Below, one piece after another: positions 19,821-31,905 of a DNA stretch of 64,000 bases (position 1 is the first letter of the stretch; each line of letters starts with the position of its first letter). Source of the stretch: Paenacidovorax monticola (GTDB lineage Bacteria; Pseudomonadota; Gammaproteobacteria; Burkholderiales; Burkholderiaceae_C); contig NZ_CP060790.1 in the NCBI RefSeq assembly GCF_014489595.1, positions 372,001-436,000 of the forward strand. Reading direction: 5' to 3'. The position numbers and the translations under genes were made by a program. The notes beneath the pieces are model-generated. The model was not told where the DNA came from and searched no databases. It saw nothing but the letters and a program-made list of their open reading frames with translations.

Positions 19821-21101
19821 ATGAAACGCATCACCCAAGTGTGCGGCGGCCTCGTGCTGCTCGCGGCCGCGCTGGCGGCCACCGTCGTGGGCCTGAACCT
19901 GCGTGGCGAAGAGTCCCTCTCCGCCGCGCCGCCGCCCTTGCCTTCCACGCCCGAGTTGGTGGCCCGGGGCGAATACCTGGCCCGGGCCGGGAACTGCATG
20001 GCCTGCCACACGGTGGCCGGCGGCGCGCCCTACGCGGGCGGGCGGGGCATCGAGACCCCGTTCGGCGTGGTCCACGCCCCCAACCTCACGCCCGACCCGG
20101 CCACGGGGCTGGGCCGCTGGACGGCGGCCGAGTTCTGGCGCGCGATGCACAACGGCCGCTCCAAGGACGGCCGGCTGCTGTACCCGGCCTTCCCGTACCC
20201 CAACTACACCCAGGTGACGCGCGCGGATTCCGATGCCATCTACGCCTACCTGCAGAGCCTGCCGGCGGTGTCGCAGCCGAACCGGGAGCATGCGCTGCGC
20301 TTCCCCTACGACACGCAGGCCGCGCTGGCCGTCTGGCGGGCGCTGTTCTTCGCGCCGGGCGGAGCGGTGTCCGACCCCACCCGGTCGGAGGACTGGAACC
20401 GCGGGGCCTACCTGGTCAACGGCCTGGGCCATTGCGCCGCGTGCCATACGCCGCGCAATGCGCTGGGCGCCCCCAGCGAGGGGCGCGCCTTCAGCGGCGG
20501 GCTGATCCCGGTGCAGAACTGGTACGCCCCGGCGCTCAACGCCGCCGCCGAGGCGGGCGTGGCCGCATGGCCCGTCGAAGACGTGGTGGCGCTGCTGCGC
20601 ACCGGTGTGGCGCCGCATGGCGGGGTGTCCGGCCCCATGGCCGAGGTGGTGTTCCGCAGCACGCAGTACCTGAACGATAGCGACCTGCGCGCCATGGCCA
20701 CCTACCTGCGCGCACTGCCTGCGCAAGAGCGGGCGCAGCCCCCTGTAGCGAAGCCCTCCGCGCGCGCACTGGAGCGGGGCGCCAAGGTCTACGAGCAGCA
20801 GTGCGCCCAGTGCCACGGCGATGCCGGCCAGGGCGAGGCGGGGGCCTTCCCGGCCCTGGCAGGCAACCGCGCCGTGGTGATGGCCGATCCCACGAACGTG
20901 GTGCGCATCGTGCTACAAGGGGGCTACCTGCCCGCCACGGCCGGCAACCCGCGGCCCCATGGCATGCCCCCCTTCATGCATGTGCTCGGCGACGAGGACA
21001 TTGCCGCCGTGAGCACCTTCATCCGCAACGCCTGGGGCAACCAGGCCGCCGGAGTCGGTACCATGGAGGTTTACCGTGCCCGGGAGCGGCGCGGTTCCTG
21101 A
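19821..21101 (+). CDS. Tri-haem cytochrome c, alcohol dehydrogenase cytochrome-subunit type
   Basis: About 426 residues from ATG 19821, preceded by GAGGAGGC. Residues 1-30 are an uncleaved or cleaved hydrophobic leader (VCGGLVLLAAALAATVVGLNL). Three haem motifs are present: CMACHT, CAACHT and CAQCHG, each with a downstream Met-bearing segment (for example GMPPFMHVLGDEDIAAVSTFIR). This layout is that of the membrane cytochrome subunit of alcohol/aldehyde/gluconate dehydrogenases, which passes electrons to quinone or oxidase. The usual dehydrogenase partner is missing here; the neighbours are the di-haem cytochrome and a thioredoxin. Confidence 0.87.
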   Translation: MKRITQVCGGLVLLAAALAATVVGLNLRGEESLSAAPPPLPSTPELVARGEYLARAGNCMACHTVAGGAPYAGGRGIETPFGVVHAPNLTPDPATGLGRWTAAEFWRAMHNGRSKDGRLLYPAFPYPNYTQVTRADSDAIYAYLQSLPAVSQPNREHALRFPYDTQAALAVWRALFFAPGGAVSDPTRSEDWNRGAYLVNGLGHCAACHTPRNALGAPSEGRAFSGGLIPVQNWYAPALNAAAEAGVAAWPVEDVVALLRTGVAPHGGVSGPMAEVVFRSTQYLNDSDLRAMATYLRALPAQERAQPPVAKPSARALERGAKVYEQQCAQCHGDAGQGEAGAFPALAGNRAVVMADPTNVVRIVLQGGYLPATAGNPRPHGMPPFMHVLGDEDIAAVSTFIRNAWGNQAAGVGTMEVYRARERRGS

Positions 21102-21112
21102 CAGGAGTATCC

Positions 21113-21507
21113 ATGGACGGTCCGGTCGAAAGCCCGGTGCTACCCGGCCAGACGGCACCCTCCGCCAGCTCGCGCTGGTGGGTGGTCTGCCTGTGCGCCG
21201 GCTGGTGCGGCGTGTGCCGCGATTACCGCGCGCTGTTCGACGGCCTGGCCGCCGAACATCCCCTGGTGCGCTTCGAATGGGTGGATGTGGAGGACGAGGC
21301 GGCGCTCGCGGGCGATCTCGACGTCGAGACCTTCCCCACGCTGCTGATCGCCGACGGGCAGCGCGCCCGCTTTCTGGGGCCCCTGCTGCCGCAGGCGCCG
21401 GTTCTGGCACGCCTGCTGTCCAGCCTGCAGCGGGGCGAGGAGGCCAGCCGGGGGCTGGACCCGGAGGCCCAGGGGTTTTCGAACGCGTGCGGGCGGCGCG
21501 GGGCTGA
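21113..21507 (+). CDS. Thioredoxin-family protein (probable frame break near the end)
   Basis: About 131 residues from ATG 21113, following the cytochrome gene by 11 bases. The motif VCLCAGWCGVCRDYRALFDGLA holds a CGVC active site, and FEWVDVEDEAALAGDLDVETFPTLLI has the cis-Pro of thioredoxins. There is no signal peptide, so it acts in the cytoplasm. As read, the frame runs on to 21706 through the promoter of the next operon. One added base in AGGGGTTTT near 21475 would give ...QGVFERVRAARG and stop at 21507, which is more plausible. Role: thiol-disulfide reduction, perhaps linked to the cytochromes. Confidence 0.7.
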
Positions 21508-21547
21508 GGCTGGCGCCACACGGCAATGCAAATTGCGTGCCGCCGCC

Positions 21548-21577
21548 TTTACAAATCAAGGCGTTACAGGCTACAAT
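21548..21577 (+). promoter_or_regulatory. Sigma-70 promoter of the rimP-nusA-infB operon
   Basis: TTTACA (21548-21553) and TACAAT (21572-21577) are separated by 18 bases, a good match to a housekeeping promoter. Transcription should start near 21584, just before the hairpin at 21593. Confidence 0.62.
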
Positions 21578-21592
21578 AAGAGCCTCACGACC

Positions 21593-21624
21593 AAACGGGC
21601 GGGTACCAACCGCCCGTTTTTTTT
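21593..21624 (+). terminator. Intrinsic terminator in the rimP leader (possible attenuator)
   Basis: AAACGGGCGG pairs with CCGCCCGTTT around a 7-base loop (GTACCAA), followed by TTTTT. It is a strong Rho-independent terminator, but it lies about 10 bases after the predicted start of the rimP-nusA transcript and about 90 bases before rimP. It may end readthrough from the thioredoxin gene, or act as an attenuator in the operon that encodes NusA. Confidence 0.7.
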
Positions 21625-21711
21625 GGTCGATTGGATTTGGAGCTCGAAGCTGTCGGGAGAATTTCCGGGGGTTATCGGGTTTTTTGTACTTCCGGGATTG
21701 AACTGAAACAC

Positions 21712-22299
21712 GTGGCATTGCAGCAAATCGTTGAACAAACCGTGGCGGGACTGGGTTATGACCTCGTGGAGATCGAACGCTCCGCCGGAGGCCTGCTGCG
21801 CATCACCATCGATTTGCCCTGGCAGGCTCCCGTGGAGGGTGTTCTGGCGCCAGAGCAGTTCATCACCGTGGAAGACTGCGAGAAGGTCACGCGCCAGCTG
21901 CAGTTCGCGCTGGAGGTCGATGGCGTGGATTACAAGCGCCTGGAGGTGTCCTCGCCCGGTATCGACCGCCCGCTGCGCCACGAGCAGGACTTCGTGCGCT
22001 TCGCCGGCGAGGTGATCGACATCACGCTCAAGGCGCCCATGGGCGCGGCCGCCGCCGGACAGGTGAGCGCCAATCGCAAGAAATTTCGCGGCCTGCTCTC
22101 GCGGGCCGAGGCGGGGGGCTGGCAGATCGCCTGGAGCGATGAGCCGCAGCCCAAGCCAGGACAAAAGGTGAGCAAGAAGCGCGTGCCCGCGCCCCTGCAG
22201 GTGCTGGGCTTCACGCTGGATGAATTGCGGGAGGCGCGCTTGGCGCCCATCGTCGATTTCAAGGGGCGTGCCGCCAAGCCTGCCGCAGGGCAGGCCTGA
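21712..22299 (+). CDS. rimP: Ribosome maturation factor RimP
   Basis: 195 residues from the GTG at 21712 (VALQQIVEQTVAGLGYDLVEIERS), which gives a normal RimP length; an upstream in-frame ATG at 21631 would add 27 unsupported residues. The N-terminal domain has YKRLEVSSPGIDRPL, the family signature, and the C-terminal SH3-like part ends EARLAPIVDFKG. A short insert near residues 110-165 (KPGQKVSKKRVPAPL) is seen in betaproteobacteria. RimP assists 30S subunit assembly. It is first in the rimP-nusA-infB operon. Confidence 0.93.
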   Translation: MALQQIVEQTVAGLGYDLVEIERSAGGLLRITIDLPWQAPVEGVLAPEQFITVEDCEKVTRQLQFALEVDGVDYKRLEVSSPGIDRPLRHEQDFVRFAGEVIDITLKAPMGAAAAGQVSANRKKFRGLLSRAEAGGWQIAWSDEPQPKPGQKVSKKRVPAPLQVLGFTLDELREARLAPIVDFKGRAAKPAAGQA

Positions 22300-22372
22300 A
22301 CGGGCTTCGGATGGATTGGGCGGCTGCCGCGCGCAGCCAGGCCTTCGGGTATTGAAATAGGAGAGTCGTCGC

Positions 22373-23857
22373 ATGAATCGCGAACTGTTGATGTTGGTCG
22401 AGGCCATTTCGCGTGAGAAGAACGTGGAGCGCGATGTGGTCTTTGGCGCCGTGGAATCGGCCCTGGCCCAGGCCACGAAGAAGCTGTACGAAGGCGAGGT
22501 GGACATTCGCGTGGCCATCGACCGCGACAGCGGCAACTACGAGACTTTCCGCCGCTGGCTGGTGGTGCCCGATGACGCGGGCCTGCAGAACCCCGATGCT
22601 GAGGAACTGCTCATGGATGCGCAGGAGCGCATCGCCGACATCGAGGTGGGCGAGTACATCGAGGAGTCGGTGGAGTCCGTGCCCATCGGTCGCATCGGCG
22701 CCATGGCCGCCAAGCAGGTGATCCTGCAGAAAATCCGCGACGCCGAGCGCGAGATGCTGCTCAACGACTTCATGTCGCGCGGCGAGAAGATCTTCACGGG
22801 CACCGTCAAGCGCATGGACAAGGGCGACATCATCGTCGAGAGCGGCCGTGTGGAAGGCCGCCTGCGCCGCTCCGAGATGATCCCCAAGGAGAACCTGCGC
22901 AACGGCGACCGCGTGCGCGCCATGATCATGGAGGTGGACCTCACGCTGCGCGGCGCGCCCATCATCCTGTCGCGCTCGGCGCCCGAGTTCATGATCGAGC
23001 TGTTCCGCAACGAGGTGCCCGAGATCGAGCAGGGCCTGCTGGAGATCAAGAGCTGCGCCCGCGACCCGGGCTCGCGTGCCAAGATTGCCGTGCTGAGCCA
23101 TGACAAGCGTGTGGACCCCATCGGCACCTGCGTGGGCGTGCGCGGCACGCGCGTGAACGCGGTCACCAACGAGCTGGCTGGCGAGCGCGTGGACATCGTG
23201 CTGTGGTCCGAGGACCCGGCCCAGTTCGTGATCGGTGCGCTGGCGCCCGCGAACGTGTCGTCCATTGTGGTGGACGAGGAAAAGCACGCCATGGACGTGG
23301 TGGTGGACGAGGAAAACCTGGCCATCGCCATTGGCCGCGGCGGCCAGAACGTGCGCCTCGCGTCCGACCTGACGGGCTGGAAGATCAACATCATGGACGC
23401 CGCCGAAAGCGCGCAGAAGCAGGCCAACGAGACCGATGCGGCCCGCAAGCTGTTCATGGAGAAGCTCGATGTGGACGAGGAGATCGCCGACATCCTGATC
23501 CAGGAAGGCTTCACCAGCCTGGAAGAAGTGGCCTACGTGCCGCTGCAGGAAATGCTGGAGATCGAGAGCTTCGACGAAGACACCGTGAACGAGCTGCGCG
23601 CCCGTGCCAAGGACGCGCTGCTGACCATGGAAATCGCCCGCGAGGAAAGCGTGGAGAGCGTTTCGCAGGACCTGCGCGACCTCGAGGGCCTGACGCCGGA
23701 TCTGATCGCCAAGCTGGCGGCGGGCGGTGTGCATACACGTGACGACCTGGCCGATCTGGCCATTGACGAACTGACCGAACTGACCGGCCAGTCTGCCGAA
23801 GATGCGAAGGCCTTGATCATGAAGGCGCGCGAGCACTGGTTTGCGGGGCAAGAGTAA
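22373..23857 (+). CDS. nusA: Transcription termination/antitermination factor NusA
   Basis: 494 residues, the usual length. The N-terminal RNA-polymerase-binding domain begins [18 protein letters not shown]. The S1 domain (about 135-200) includes [20 protein letters not shown] domains (about 205-350) hold [21 protein letters not shown] and [20 protein letters not shown]. Two C-terminal acidic repeats (365-494) contain helix-hairpin-helix turns ([16 protein letters not shown] and [16 protein letters not shown]). NusA controls pausing, termination and antitermination and is the likely agent of any feedback at the leader terminator at 21593. Confidence 0.97.
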   Translation: MNRELLMLVEAISREKNVERDVVFGAVESALAQATKKLYEGEVDIRVAIDRDSGNYETFRRWLVVPDDAGLQNPDAEELLMDAQERIADIEVGEYIEESVESVPIGRIGAMAAKQVILQKIRDAEREMLLNDFMSRGEKIFTGTVKRMDKGDIIVESGRVEGRLRRSEMIPKENLRNGDRVRAMIMEVDLTLRGAPIILSRSAPEFMIELFRNEVPEIEQGLLEIKSCARDPGSRAKIAVLSHDKRVDPIGTCVGVRGTRVNAVTNELAGERVDIVLWSEDPAQFVIGALAPANVSSIVVDEEKHAMDVVVDEENLAIAIGRGGQNVRLASDLTGWKINIMDAAESAQKQANETDAARKLFMEKLDVDEEIADILIQEGFTSLEEVAYVPLQEMLEIESFDEDTVNELRARAKDALLTMEIAREESVESVSQDLRDLEGLTPDLIAKLAAGGVHTRDDLADLAIDELTELTGQSAEDAKALIMKAREHWFAGQE

Positions 23858-23881
23858 AGGTCAGGGAGGTTCGAACCCAAT

Positions 23882-26725
<2,844 letters not shown>

Positions 26726-26728
26726 ACC

Positions 26729-27097
26729 ATGGCTGCGAAGAAGTCCTCCACGCCCAACCGCGGCTTCAAGGTCGCCGATCAGATCCAGCGCGATCTGACG
26801 GAGCTCCTGCGCGACCTCAAGGACCCGCGCGTGGGCATGGTGACGCTGCAGGGCGTGGAAGTCACGCCCGACTACGCGCACGCCAAGGTGTTCTTCAGCG
26901 TGCTCGTGGGCGATCCCGAAGCCACGCAGGAAGCGCTGAACCAGGCTGCGGGCTTCCTGCGCAACGGCCTGTTCAAGCGCCTGCACATCCACACCGTGCC
27001 CACGCTGCACTTCGTGTTCGACCGCACCACCGAGCGCGCGGCCGACATGAACGCCTTGATCGCCAAGGCGGTTTCCTCGCGCGCCAAAGAAGACTGA
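26729..27097 (+). CDS. rbfA: Ribosome-binding factor A
   Basis: 122 residues, normal for RbfA. The KH-like fold is marked by [45 protein letters not shown] in segments and [25 protein letters not shown]. It matures 16S rRNA at low temperature. It lies between infB and truB with 3- and 2-base gaps, in the classic operon order. Confidence 0.95.
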   Translation: MAAKKSSTPNRGFKVADQIQRDLTELLRDLKDPRVGMVTLQGVEVTPDYAHAKVFFSVLVGDPEATQEALNQAAGFLRNGLFKRLHIHTVPTLHFVFDRTTERAADMNALIAKAVSSRAKED

Positions 27098-27099
27098 GC

Positions 27100-28092
27100 A
27101 TGAACGCGCCACGCACCAGGGTGCAGCGGCGCCCTGTGCATGGGGTGTTGCTGCTCGACAAGCCGCTGGGACTGTCCAGCAACGACGCCTTGCAGAAGGT
27201 GAAGTGGCTGCTGCGCGCCGAGAAGGCGGGCCACACGGGCACGCTCGATCCGCTGGCCAGCGGCGTGCTGCCGCTGTGCTTTGGCGCGGCGACCAAGTTC
27301 AGCCAGTTGCAGCTGGAAGCCCCCAAGACCTACGAAGCCGTCGCCTTGCTGGGCACCACCACGACCACGGGCGATGCCGAGGGCGAGGTGCTGCAGCAGC
27401 GTGCCGTCGAAGCGGCGCAGATCACCCCCGAGCGCCTGGCCGCCGTGCAGCGGCAGTTCACCGGGCCGATTCGCCAGGTGCCGCCCATGCACAGCGCGCT
27501 CAAGAAAGACGGCAAGGCGCTGTACGAGTACGCCCGTGCGGGCATCGAGGTCGAGCGCCCCGCGCGCGATGTGGTGATCCATGCATTGGAGCTGGCACTG
27601 GTGCTCACGGAGCAAGCGCAACCCGCTATCAAAATGGTAGTCACCTGCAGCAAGGGCACCTACATCCGCACGCTGGGCGAGGATGTGGGCGCGGCCCTGG
27701 GCTGCGGCGCGCACCTCACGTTCCTGCGGCGCATCGGCACGGGCGGCATCGGCGTGGAGCGCTGCGTCACGCTGGCGGCCCTGGAGGCCATGGACGAAGA
27801 TGCGCGCCTGGCCTGCCTGGAGCCCGTGGAGTCGCTGCTGGCACAGCATGTGCGTGTCACGCTCGACAGCGACAATGCGGGGCGCTTTCTCTCGGGCATG
27901 CGCCGGCGGGGGCCCTGGGCCGATGCGCCGGCGGTGGCCGTATTCGGCGAGCGTCCGCACGCGCTGCTGGGCGTGGGCCATGTAGCGGGGGGCGAGCTGG
28001 TGCCCGGCCGGCTGCTGAGCCCCCTGGAGATTCAACAAATTCTGGAAAGCTCGCCGCGGGCTGAACGCGGCACATTGGAACCAACGCTATGA
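27100..28092 (+). CDS. truB: tRNA pseudouridine(55) synthase TruB
   Basis: 330 residues. It has the catalytic motif [16 protein letters not shown] with the nucleophilic Asp, [21 protein letters not shown] at the start, [22 protein letters not shown] and [15 protein letters not shown]. The C-terminal part (about 255-330) is a PUA-like region. Unusually, the stretch coding [13 protein letters not shown] (27611-27649) contains a copy of a short dispersed Comamonadaceae-like repeat, apparently kept in frame. It overlaps typA by four bases (ATGA). Confidence 0.95.
   Translation: MNAPRTRVQRRPVHGVLLLDKPLGLSSNDALQKVKWLLRAEKAGHTGTLDPLASGVLPLCFGAATKFSQLQLEAPKTYEAVALLGTTTTTGDAEGEVLQQRAVEAAQITPERLAAVQRQFTGPIRQVPPMHSALKKDGKALYEYARAGIEVERPARDVVIHALELALVLTEQAQPAIKMVVTCSKGTYIRTLGEDVGAALGCGAHLTFLRRIGTGGIGVERCVTLAALEAMDEDARLACLEPVESLLAQHVRVTLDSDNAGRFLSGMRRRGPWADAPAVAVFGERPHALLGVGHVAGGELVPGRLLSPLEIQQILESSPRAERGTLEPTL
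27614..27640 (+). repeat. Dispersed repeat copy inside truB
   Basis: AAGCGCAACCCGCTATCAAA then ATGGTAG resembles the intergenic repeat at 13644-13672 (AAGCGC, GCTATCAA, GTAG in the same order and spacing within a base or two). In truB it is read in frame between two strands just before CSKGTY. Confidence 0.4.
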
Positions 28093-29918
28093 GCAAACAA
28101 ATCCGCAATATCGCCATCATCGCGCACGTCGACCATGGCAAGACCACCATGGTGGACCAGCTGCTGCGCCAGTCCGGCACCTTCGCCGACCACGAGAAGG
28201 TCGTCGACACGGTGATGGACAACAACGCCATCGAACGCGAGCGCGGCATCACCATCCTGGCCAAGAACTGCGCCGTGAGCTGGGAAGGCACGCACATCAA
28301 CATCGTGGACACCCCCGGCCACGCGGACTTCGGCGGCGAAGTGGAGCGTGCCCTGTCCATGGTGGACAGCGTGGTGCTGCTCATCGACGCGCAGGAAGGC
28401 CCCATGCCGCAGACGCGCTTCGTGACCAAGAAGGCCCTGGCCCTGGGCCTGCGCCCCATCCTGGTGGTGAATAAGGTGGACAAGCCCGGCGCCAACCCCG
28501 ACAAGGTGGTCAACGCAGCGTTCGACCTGTTCGACAAGCTGGGCGCCACCGACGAGCAGCTTGACTTCCCCGTGGTGTACGCCTCGGGCATCAACGGCTG
28601 GACCTCGCTCGAAGAAGGTGCGCCCGGCGAGCAATGGGGCCCCGACATGTCGGCCCTGTTCAACACCATCCTGAAGCACGTGCCCGCGAACTCGGGCGAC
28701 CCGACGGCGCCGCTGCAGCTGCAGATCTCGGCGCTGGACTACTCCAGCTTCGTGGGCCGCATCGGCGTGGGCCGCATCAGCCAGGGTACGCTCAAGCCCG
28801 GCCAGGACGTGCTGGTCATGGAAGGCCCGGACGGCAAGTCCGCCAAGGGCCGCATCAACCAGGTGCTGACCTTCCAGGGCCTGGACCGCATGCAGACCCC
28901 CGAGGCCGGCCCCGGCGACATCGTGCTGATCAACGGCATCGAGGACATCGGCATCGGCGTCACGGTGACCGACCCCGCCAACCCCGCACCCCTGCCCATG
29001 CTCAAGGTGGATGAGCCCACGCTGACCATGAACTTCTGCGTGAACACCTCGCCCCTGGCCGGCCGCGAAGGCAAGTTCGTGACCAGCCGCCAGATCTGGG
29101 ACCGCCTGCAGAAGGAACTGCAGCACAACGTGGCCCTGCGCGTGAAGGAAACCGACGAGGACGGCATCTTCGAGGTGTCGGGCCGTGGTGAACTGCACCT
29201 GACCATCCTGCTGGAGAACATGCGCCGCGAAGGCTACGAGCTGGCTGTCTCCAAGCCGCGCGTGGTGTTCCGCGACATCGATGGCGAGCGCTGCGAGCCG
29301 ATCGAGCTGGTGACGGCCGACATCGAGGAAGGCCACCAGGGCGGCGTGATGCAGGCCCTGGGCGAGCGCAAGGGCGAACTCGTGAACATGGAGCCGGACG
29401 GCCGTGGCCGCGTGCGCCTGGAGTACCGCATCCCCGCGCGGGGCCTGATCGGCTTCACGAACGAGTTCCTGAACCTCACGCGCGGCTCGGGCCTCATCAG
29501 CAACATCTTCGACAGCTATGAGCCGCACAAGGGCGACATCGGCGGCCGCAAGAACGGCGTGCTGATCTCCATGGACGACGGTGAAATCTTCACCTACGCC
29601 CTGGGCAAGCTCGACGACCGCGGCCGCATGTTCGTGAAGGCCGGCGACCCGGTGTACGAGGGCATGATCGTCGGCATCCACAGCCGCGACAACGACCTCG
29701 TGGTGAACGCCACGCGCACCAAGCAGCTCACGAACTTCCGCGTCTCCGGCAAGGAAGACGCGATCAAGATCACGCCGCCGATCGAGCTGTCGCTCGAGTA
29801 CGGCGTGGAGTTCATCGAGGACGACGAGCTGGTCGAGATCACGCCCAAGAGCATCCGCCTGCGCAAGCGCTTCCTGAAGGAGCACGAGCGCAAGCGCGCC
29901 AGCCGTGACGGCCTCTGA
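28089..29918 (+). CDS. typA: Ribosome-associated translational GTPase TypA/BipA
   Basis: 609 residues, full length. GTPase motifs: G1 [16 protein letters not shown]2 [13 protein letters not shown]3 [14 protein letters not shown] and G4 NKVDKPGA. The EF-G-like domains III and V follow ([21 protein letters not shown]), and the TypA-specific C-terminal domain ends [17 protein letters not shown]. TypA binds ribosomes and aids 50S assembly under stress. It overlaps truB by four bases and the following EamA gene by 14 bases, extending the operon. Confidence 0.96.
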   Translation: MSKQIRNIAIIAHVDHGKTTMVDQLLRQSGTFADHEKVVDTVMDNNAIERERGITILAKNCAVSWEGTHINIVDTPGHADFGGEVERALSMVDSVVLLIDAQEGPMPQTRFVTKKALALGLRPILVVNKVDKPGANPDKVVNAAFDLFDKLGATDEQLDFPVVYASGINGWTSLEEGAPGEQWGPDMSALFNTILKHVPANSGDPTAPLQLQISALDYSSFVGRIGVGRISQGTLKPGQDVLVMEGPDGKSAKGRINQVLTFQGLDRMQTPEAGPGDIVLINGIEDIGIGVTVTDPANPAPLPMLKVDEPTLTMNFCVNTSPLAGREGKFVTSRQIWDRLQKELQHNVALRVKETDEDGIFEVSGRGELHLTILLENMRREGYELAVSKPRVVFRDIDGERCEPIELVTADIEEGHQGGVMQALGERKGELVNMEPDGRGRVRLEYRIPARGLIGFTNEFLNLTRGSGLISNIFDSYEPHKGDIGGRKNGVLISMDDGEIFTYALGKLDDRGRMFVKAGDPVYEGMIVGIHSRDNDLVVNATRTKQLTNFRVSGKEDAIKITPPIELSLEYGVEFIEDDELVEITPKSIRLRKRFLKEHERKRASRDGL

Positions 29919-30810
29919 TCCTCCCCAGGGCACACGGCCCGGCCTGACGCATGGCCGGGCCGTGTGGCTCATGGTGGCCGTGACGCTGATGTGGTCCATC
30001 GCGGGCGTGGTCACCCGGCACCTCGAGCAGGCGCGCAGCTTCGAGGTGACCTTCTGGCGCAGCTTCTTCACGCTGCTGTCGCTCCTGCTCATCCTGCCCG
30101 CGCTGCGCGGGCGTGCGGTCTTCGGCGCCGTGCTGCGCGGCGGCCGCGCCCTGTGGATCTCGGGCGTGTGCTGGAGCGTGATGTTCACGGCCTTCATGGT
30201 GGCCATCCTGCTCATGCCCGTGGCCAATGTGCTGGTCACCATGGCGGCGGGGCCCCTGCTCACGGCGGTGTTCGCGCGCATCTTCATCGGCCACCACATT
30301 GCAGCGCGCACCTGGGCCGCCATCGCGCTCGCGGGGGCGGGCATTGCCTGGATGTACGGCGCCGAACTGGCGGGCCTGTCGCCCGTGGGGCTGGCCGTGG
30401 CCCTGTGCATTCCCGTGGCGGCCGCGGCCAACTGGACCGTGGTGCAGCATTCCCAGCGCCACGGCCATGCCGTGGACCTCGTGCCGGCGGTGCTGGTGGG
30501 GGCGGCGCTGTCGGCGCTGGCTACGCTGCCGCTGGCCTGGCCGTTCCAGGCCTCGGCGCACGATCTGGCGCTGCTCGGCCTGCTGGGGCTGGTACAACTG
30601 GCGATTCCCTGCGTGCTGGTGGTCTACTGCGGCCGCGTGCTGAAGGCGCCCGAGATCGCGCTGCTGGGGCTGCTGGAAGTGATTTTCGGAATTCTGCTGG
30701 CCTGGGCAGGCGCGGGGGAGCGCCCCGGGCCGGCAGTGCTCATGGGGGGCGCACTGGTCATCGGTGCGCTCGTTTTCAATGAATGGCTAGGTTGGAAGGA
30801 ACAACAATGA
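29905..30810 (+). CDS. EamA/DMT-family transporter
   Basis: 301 residues, GTG start at 29905 inside the typA end. About ten hydrophobic helices in two EamA repeats: the first begins VWLMVAVTLMWSIAGVVTRHLEQAR, the second GLAVALCIPVAAAANWTVVQH. Members of the drug/metabolite superfamily export amino acids or other metabolites; the substrate here is unknown. Its TGA overlaps the ATG of the next gene (ATGA at 30807), so the two are translationally coupled. Confidence 0.88.
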   Translation: MTASDPPQGTRPGLTHGRAVWLMVAVTLMWSIAGVVTRHLEQARSFEVTFWRSFFTLLSLLLILPALRGRAVFGAVLRGGRALWISGVCWSVMFTAFMVAILLMPVANVLVTMAAGPLLTAVFARIFIGHHIAARTWAAIALAGAGIAWMYGAELAGLSPVGLAVALCIPVAAAANWTVVQHSQRHGHAVDLVPAVLVGAALSALATLPLAWPFQASAHDLALLGLLGLVQLAIPCVLVVYCGRVLKAPEIALLGLLEVIFGILLAWAGAGERPGPAVLMGGALVIGALVFNEWLGWKEQQ

Positions 30811-31898
30811 CGGAGATGACCGGTGATGTGATCGCCGAGGTGCGGGGCCAGGTGGGCTTCATCACCCTGAACCGCCCCAAGGCGCTGAATGCGCTGTCGC
30901 TGGGCATGGTGCGCGATCTGATGGCCACGCTGCTGGCCTGGCAGGGCGACGCGCGCGTGCTGGCCGTGGCCATCCGCGGCAGCAACAAGGAAGGGGCGTT
31001 CGGTGCCTTCTGCGCGGGCGGCGACATCCGCTTCCTGCACCAGGCGGGCAGCACGGGCAACCCGCAGCTCGAGGATTTCTTCACCGAGGAATACGCGCTC
31101 AACCACCTGATCCACCACTTCGGCAAGCCCTACATCGCGTTCATGGACGGCATCGTCATGGGCGGTGGCATGGGCATCAGCCAGGGCGGCAGCGTGCGCA
31201 TCGTGACCGAGCGCACCAAGATGGCCATGCCCGAGACCGCGATCGGCCTGTTCCCCGACGTGGGCGGCGGCTACTTCCTCTCGCGCTGCCCCGGCCGCGT
31301 GGGCGAGTGGCTGGCCCTCACGGGCGACACCATCGGTGCAGGCGACGCGATCGCCTTTGGCCTGGCCGACGGCTACATGCCCTCCGGCCAGCAGGCCGCG
31401 CTGTGGGAGCAGCTCGGCAGCGAGCGCTTTGCCGACGGTGCTGCCGTCGAGCGTCTGGTGGCGTCGAAATTCACCGCCGCAGATGCCGCGCTGGAGCCGC
31501 ACCGCGCCGAGATCGACCGTTTCTTTGGCCTCGACAGCGTGGGCGCCATCGTGGCCGCGCTCGAGGCCTCGGACGGCGTGTGGGCCCAGGCCGCCGCCGT
31601 CACGCTGCGCAAGCGCTCGCCGCTGATGCTGCACGTGGTGCTGGAGCATATCCGCCGCGCGCGCGGCATGGACCTGGCCGCCGACCTGCGCATGGAGCGC
31701 GACATGGTGCGCCACTGCTTCTACCTGCGTCCGGGCCAGAGCGAGACGGTGGAGGGCATCCGCGCCCTGGCCGTGGACAAGGACCACCACCCGAAGTGGC
31801 ACCCCGCGCGCATCGAGGACGTGGCGCCCGAGATGGTGGCGCCGTTCTTCGCGAGCCCCTGGCCCGCGCACTCGCATCCGCTGGTGGCGCTGGCCTGA
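30807..31898 (+). CDS. Enoyl-CoA hydratase/isomerase family, 3-hydroxyisobutyryl-CoA hydrolase type
   Basis: 363 residues from ATG 30807, which overlaps the previous stop and has GGAAGGA upstream; an ATG at 30783 is possible but lacks this. Crotonase motifs are FCAGGDIRFLHQAG (oxyanion hole) and FMDGIVMGGGMGISQGGSVRIV, then ETAIGLFPDVGGGYFLSRCPG, whose Glu and Asp fit the hydrolase branch. The longer C-terminal half and length near 360 also match 3-hydroxyisobutyryl-CoA hydrolase (valine breakdown) rather than a 260-residue hydratase. Confidence 0.85.
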   Translation: MTEMTGDVIAEVRGQVGFITLNRPKALNALSLGMVRDLMATLLAWQGDARVLAVAIRGSNKEGAFGAFCAGGDIRFLHQAGSTGNPQLEDFFTEEYALNHLIHHFGKPYIAFMDGIVMGGGMGISQGGSVRIVTERTKMAMPETAIGLFPDVGGGYFLSRCPGRVGEWLALTGDTIGAGDAIAFGLADGYMPSGQQAALWEQLGSERFADGAAVERLVASKFTAADAALEPHRAEIDRFFGLDSVGAIVAALEASDGVWAQAAAVTLRKRSPLMLHVVLEHIRRARGMDLAADLRMERDMVRHCFYLRPGQSETVEGIRALAVDKDHHPKWHPARIEDVAPEMVAPFFASPWPAHSHPLVALA

Positions 31899-31905
31899 GC
31901 GGCGG

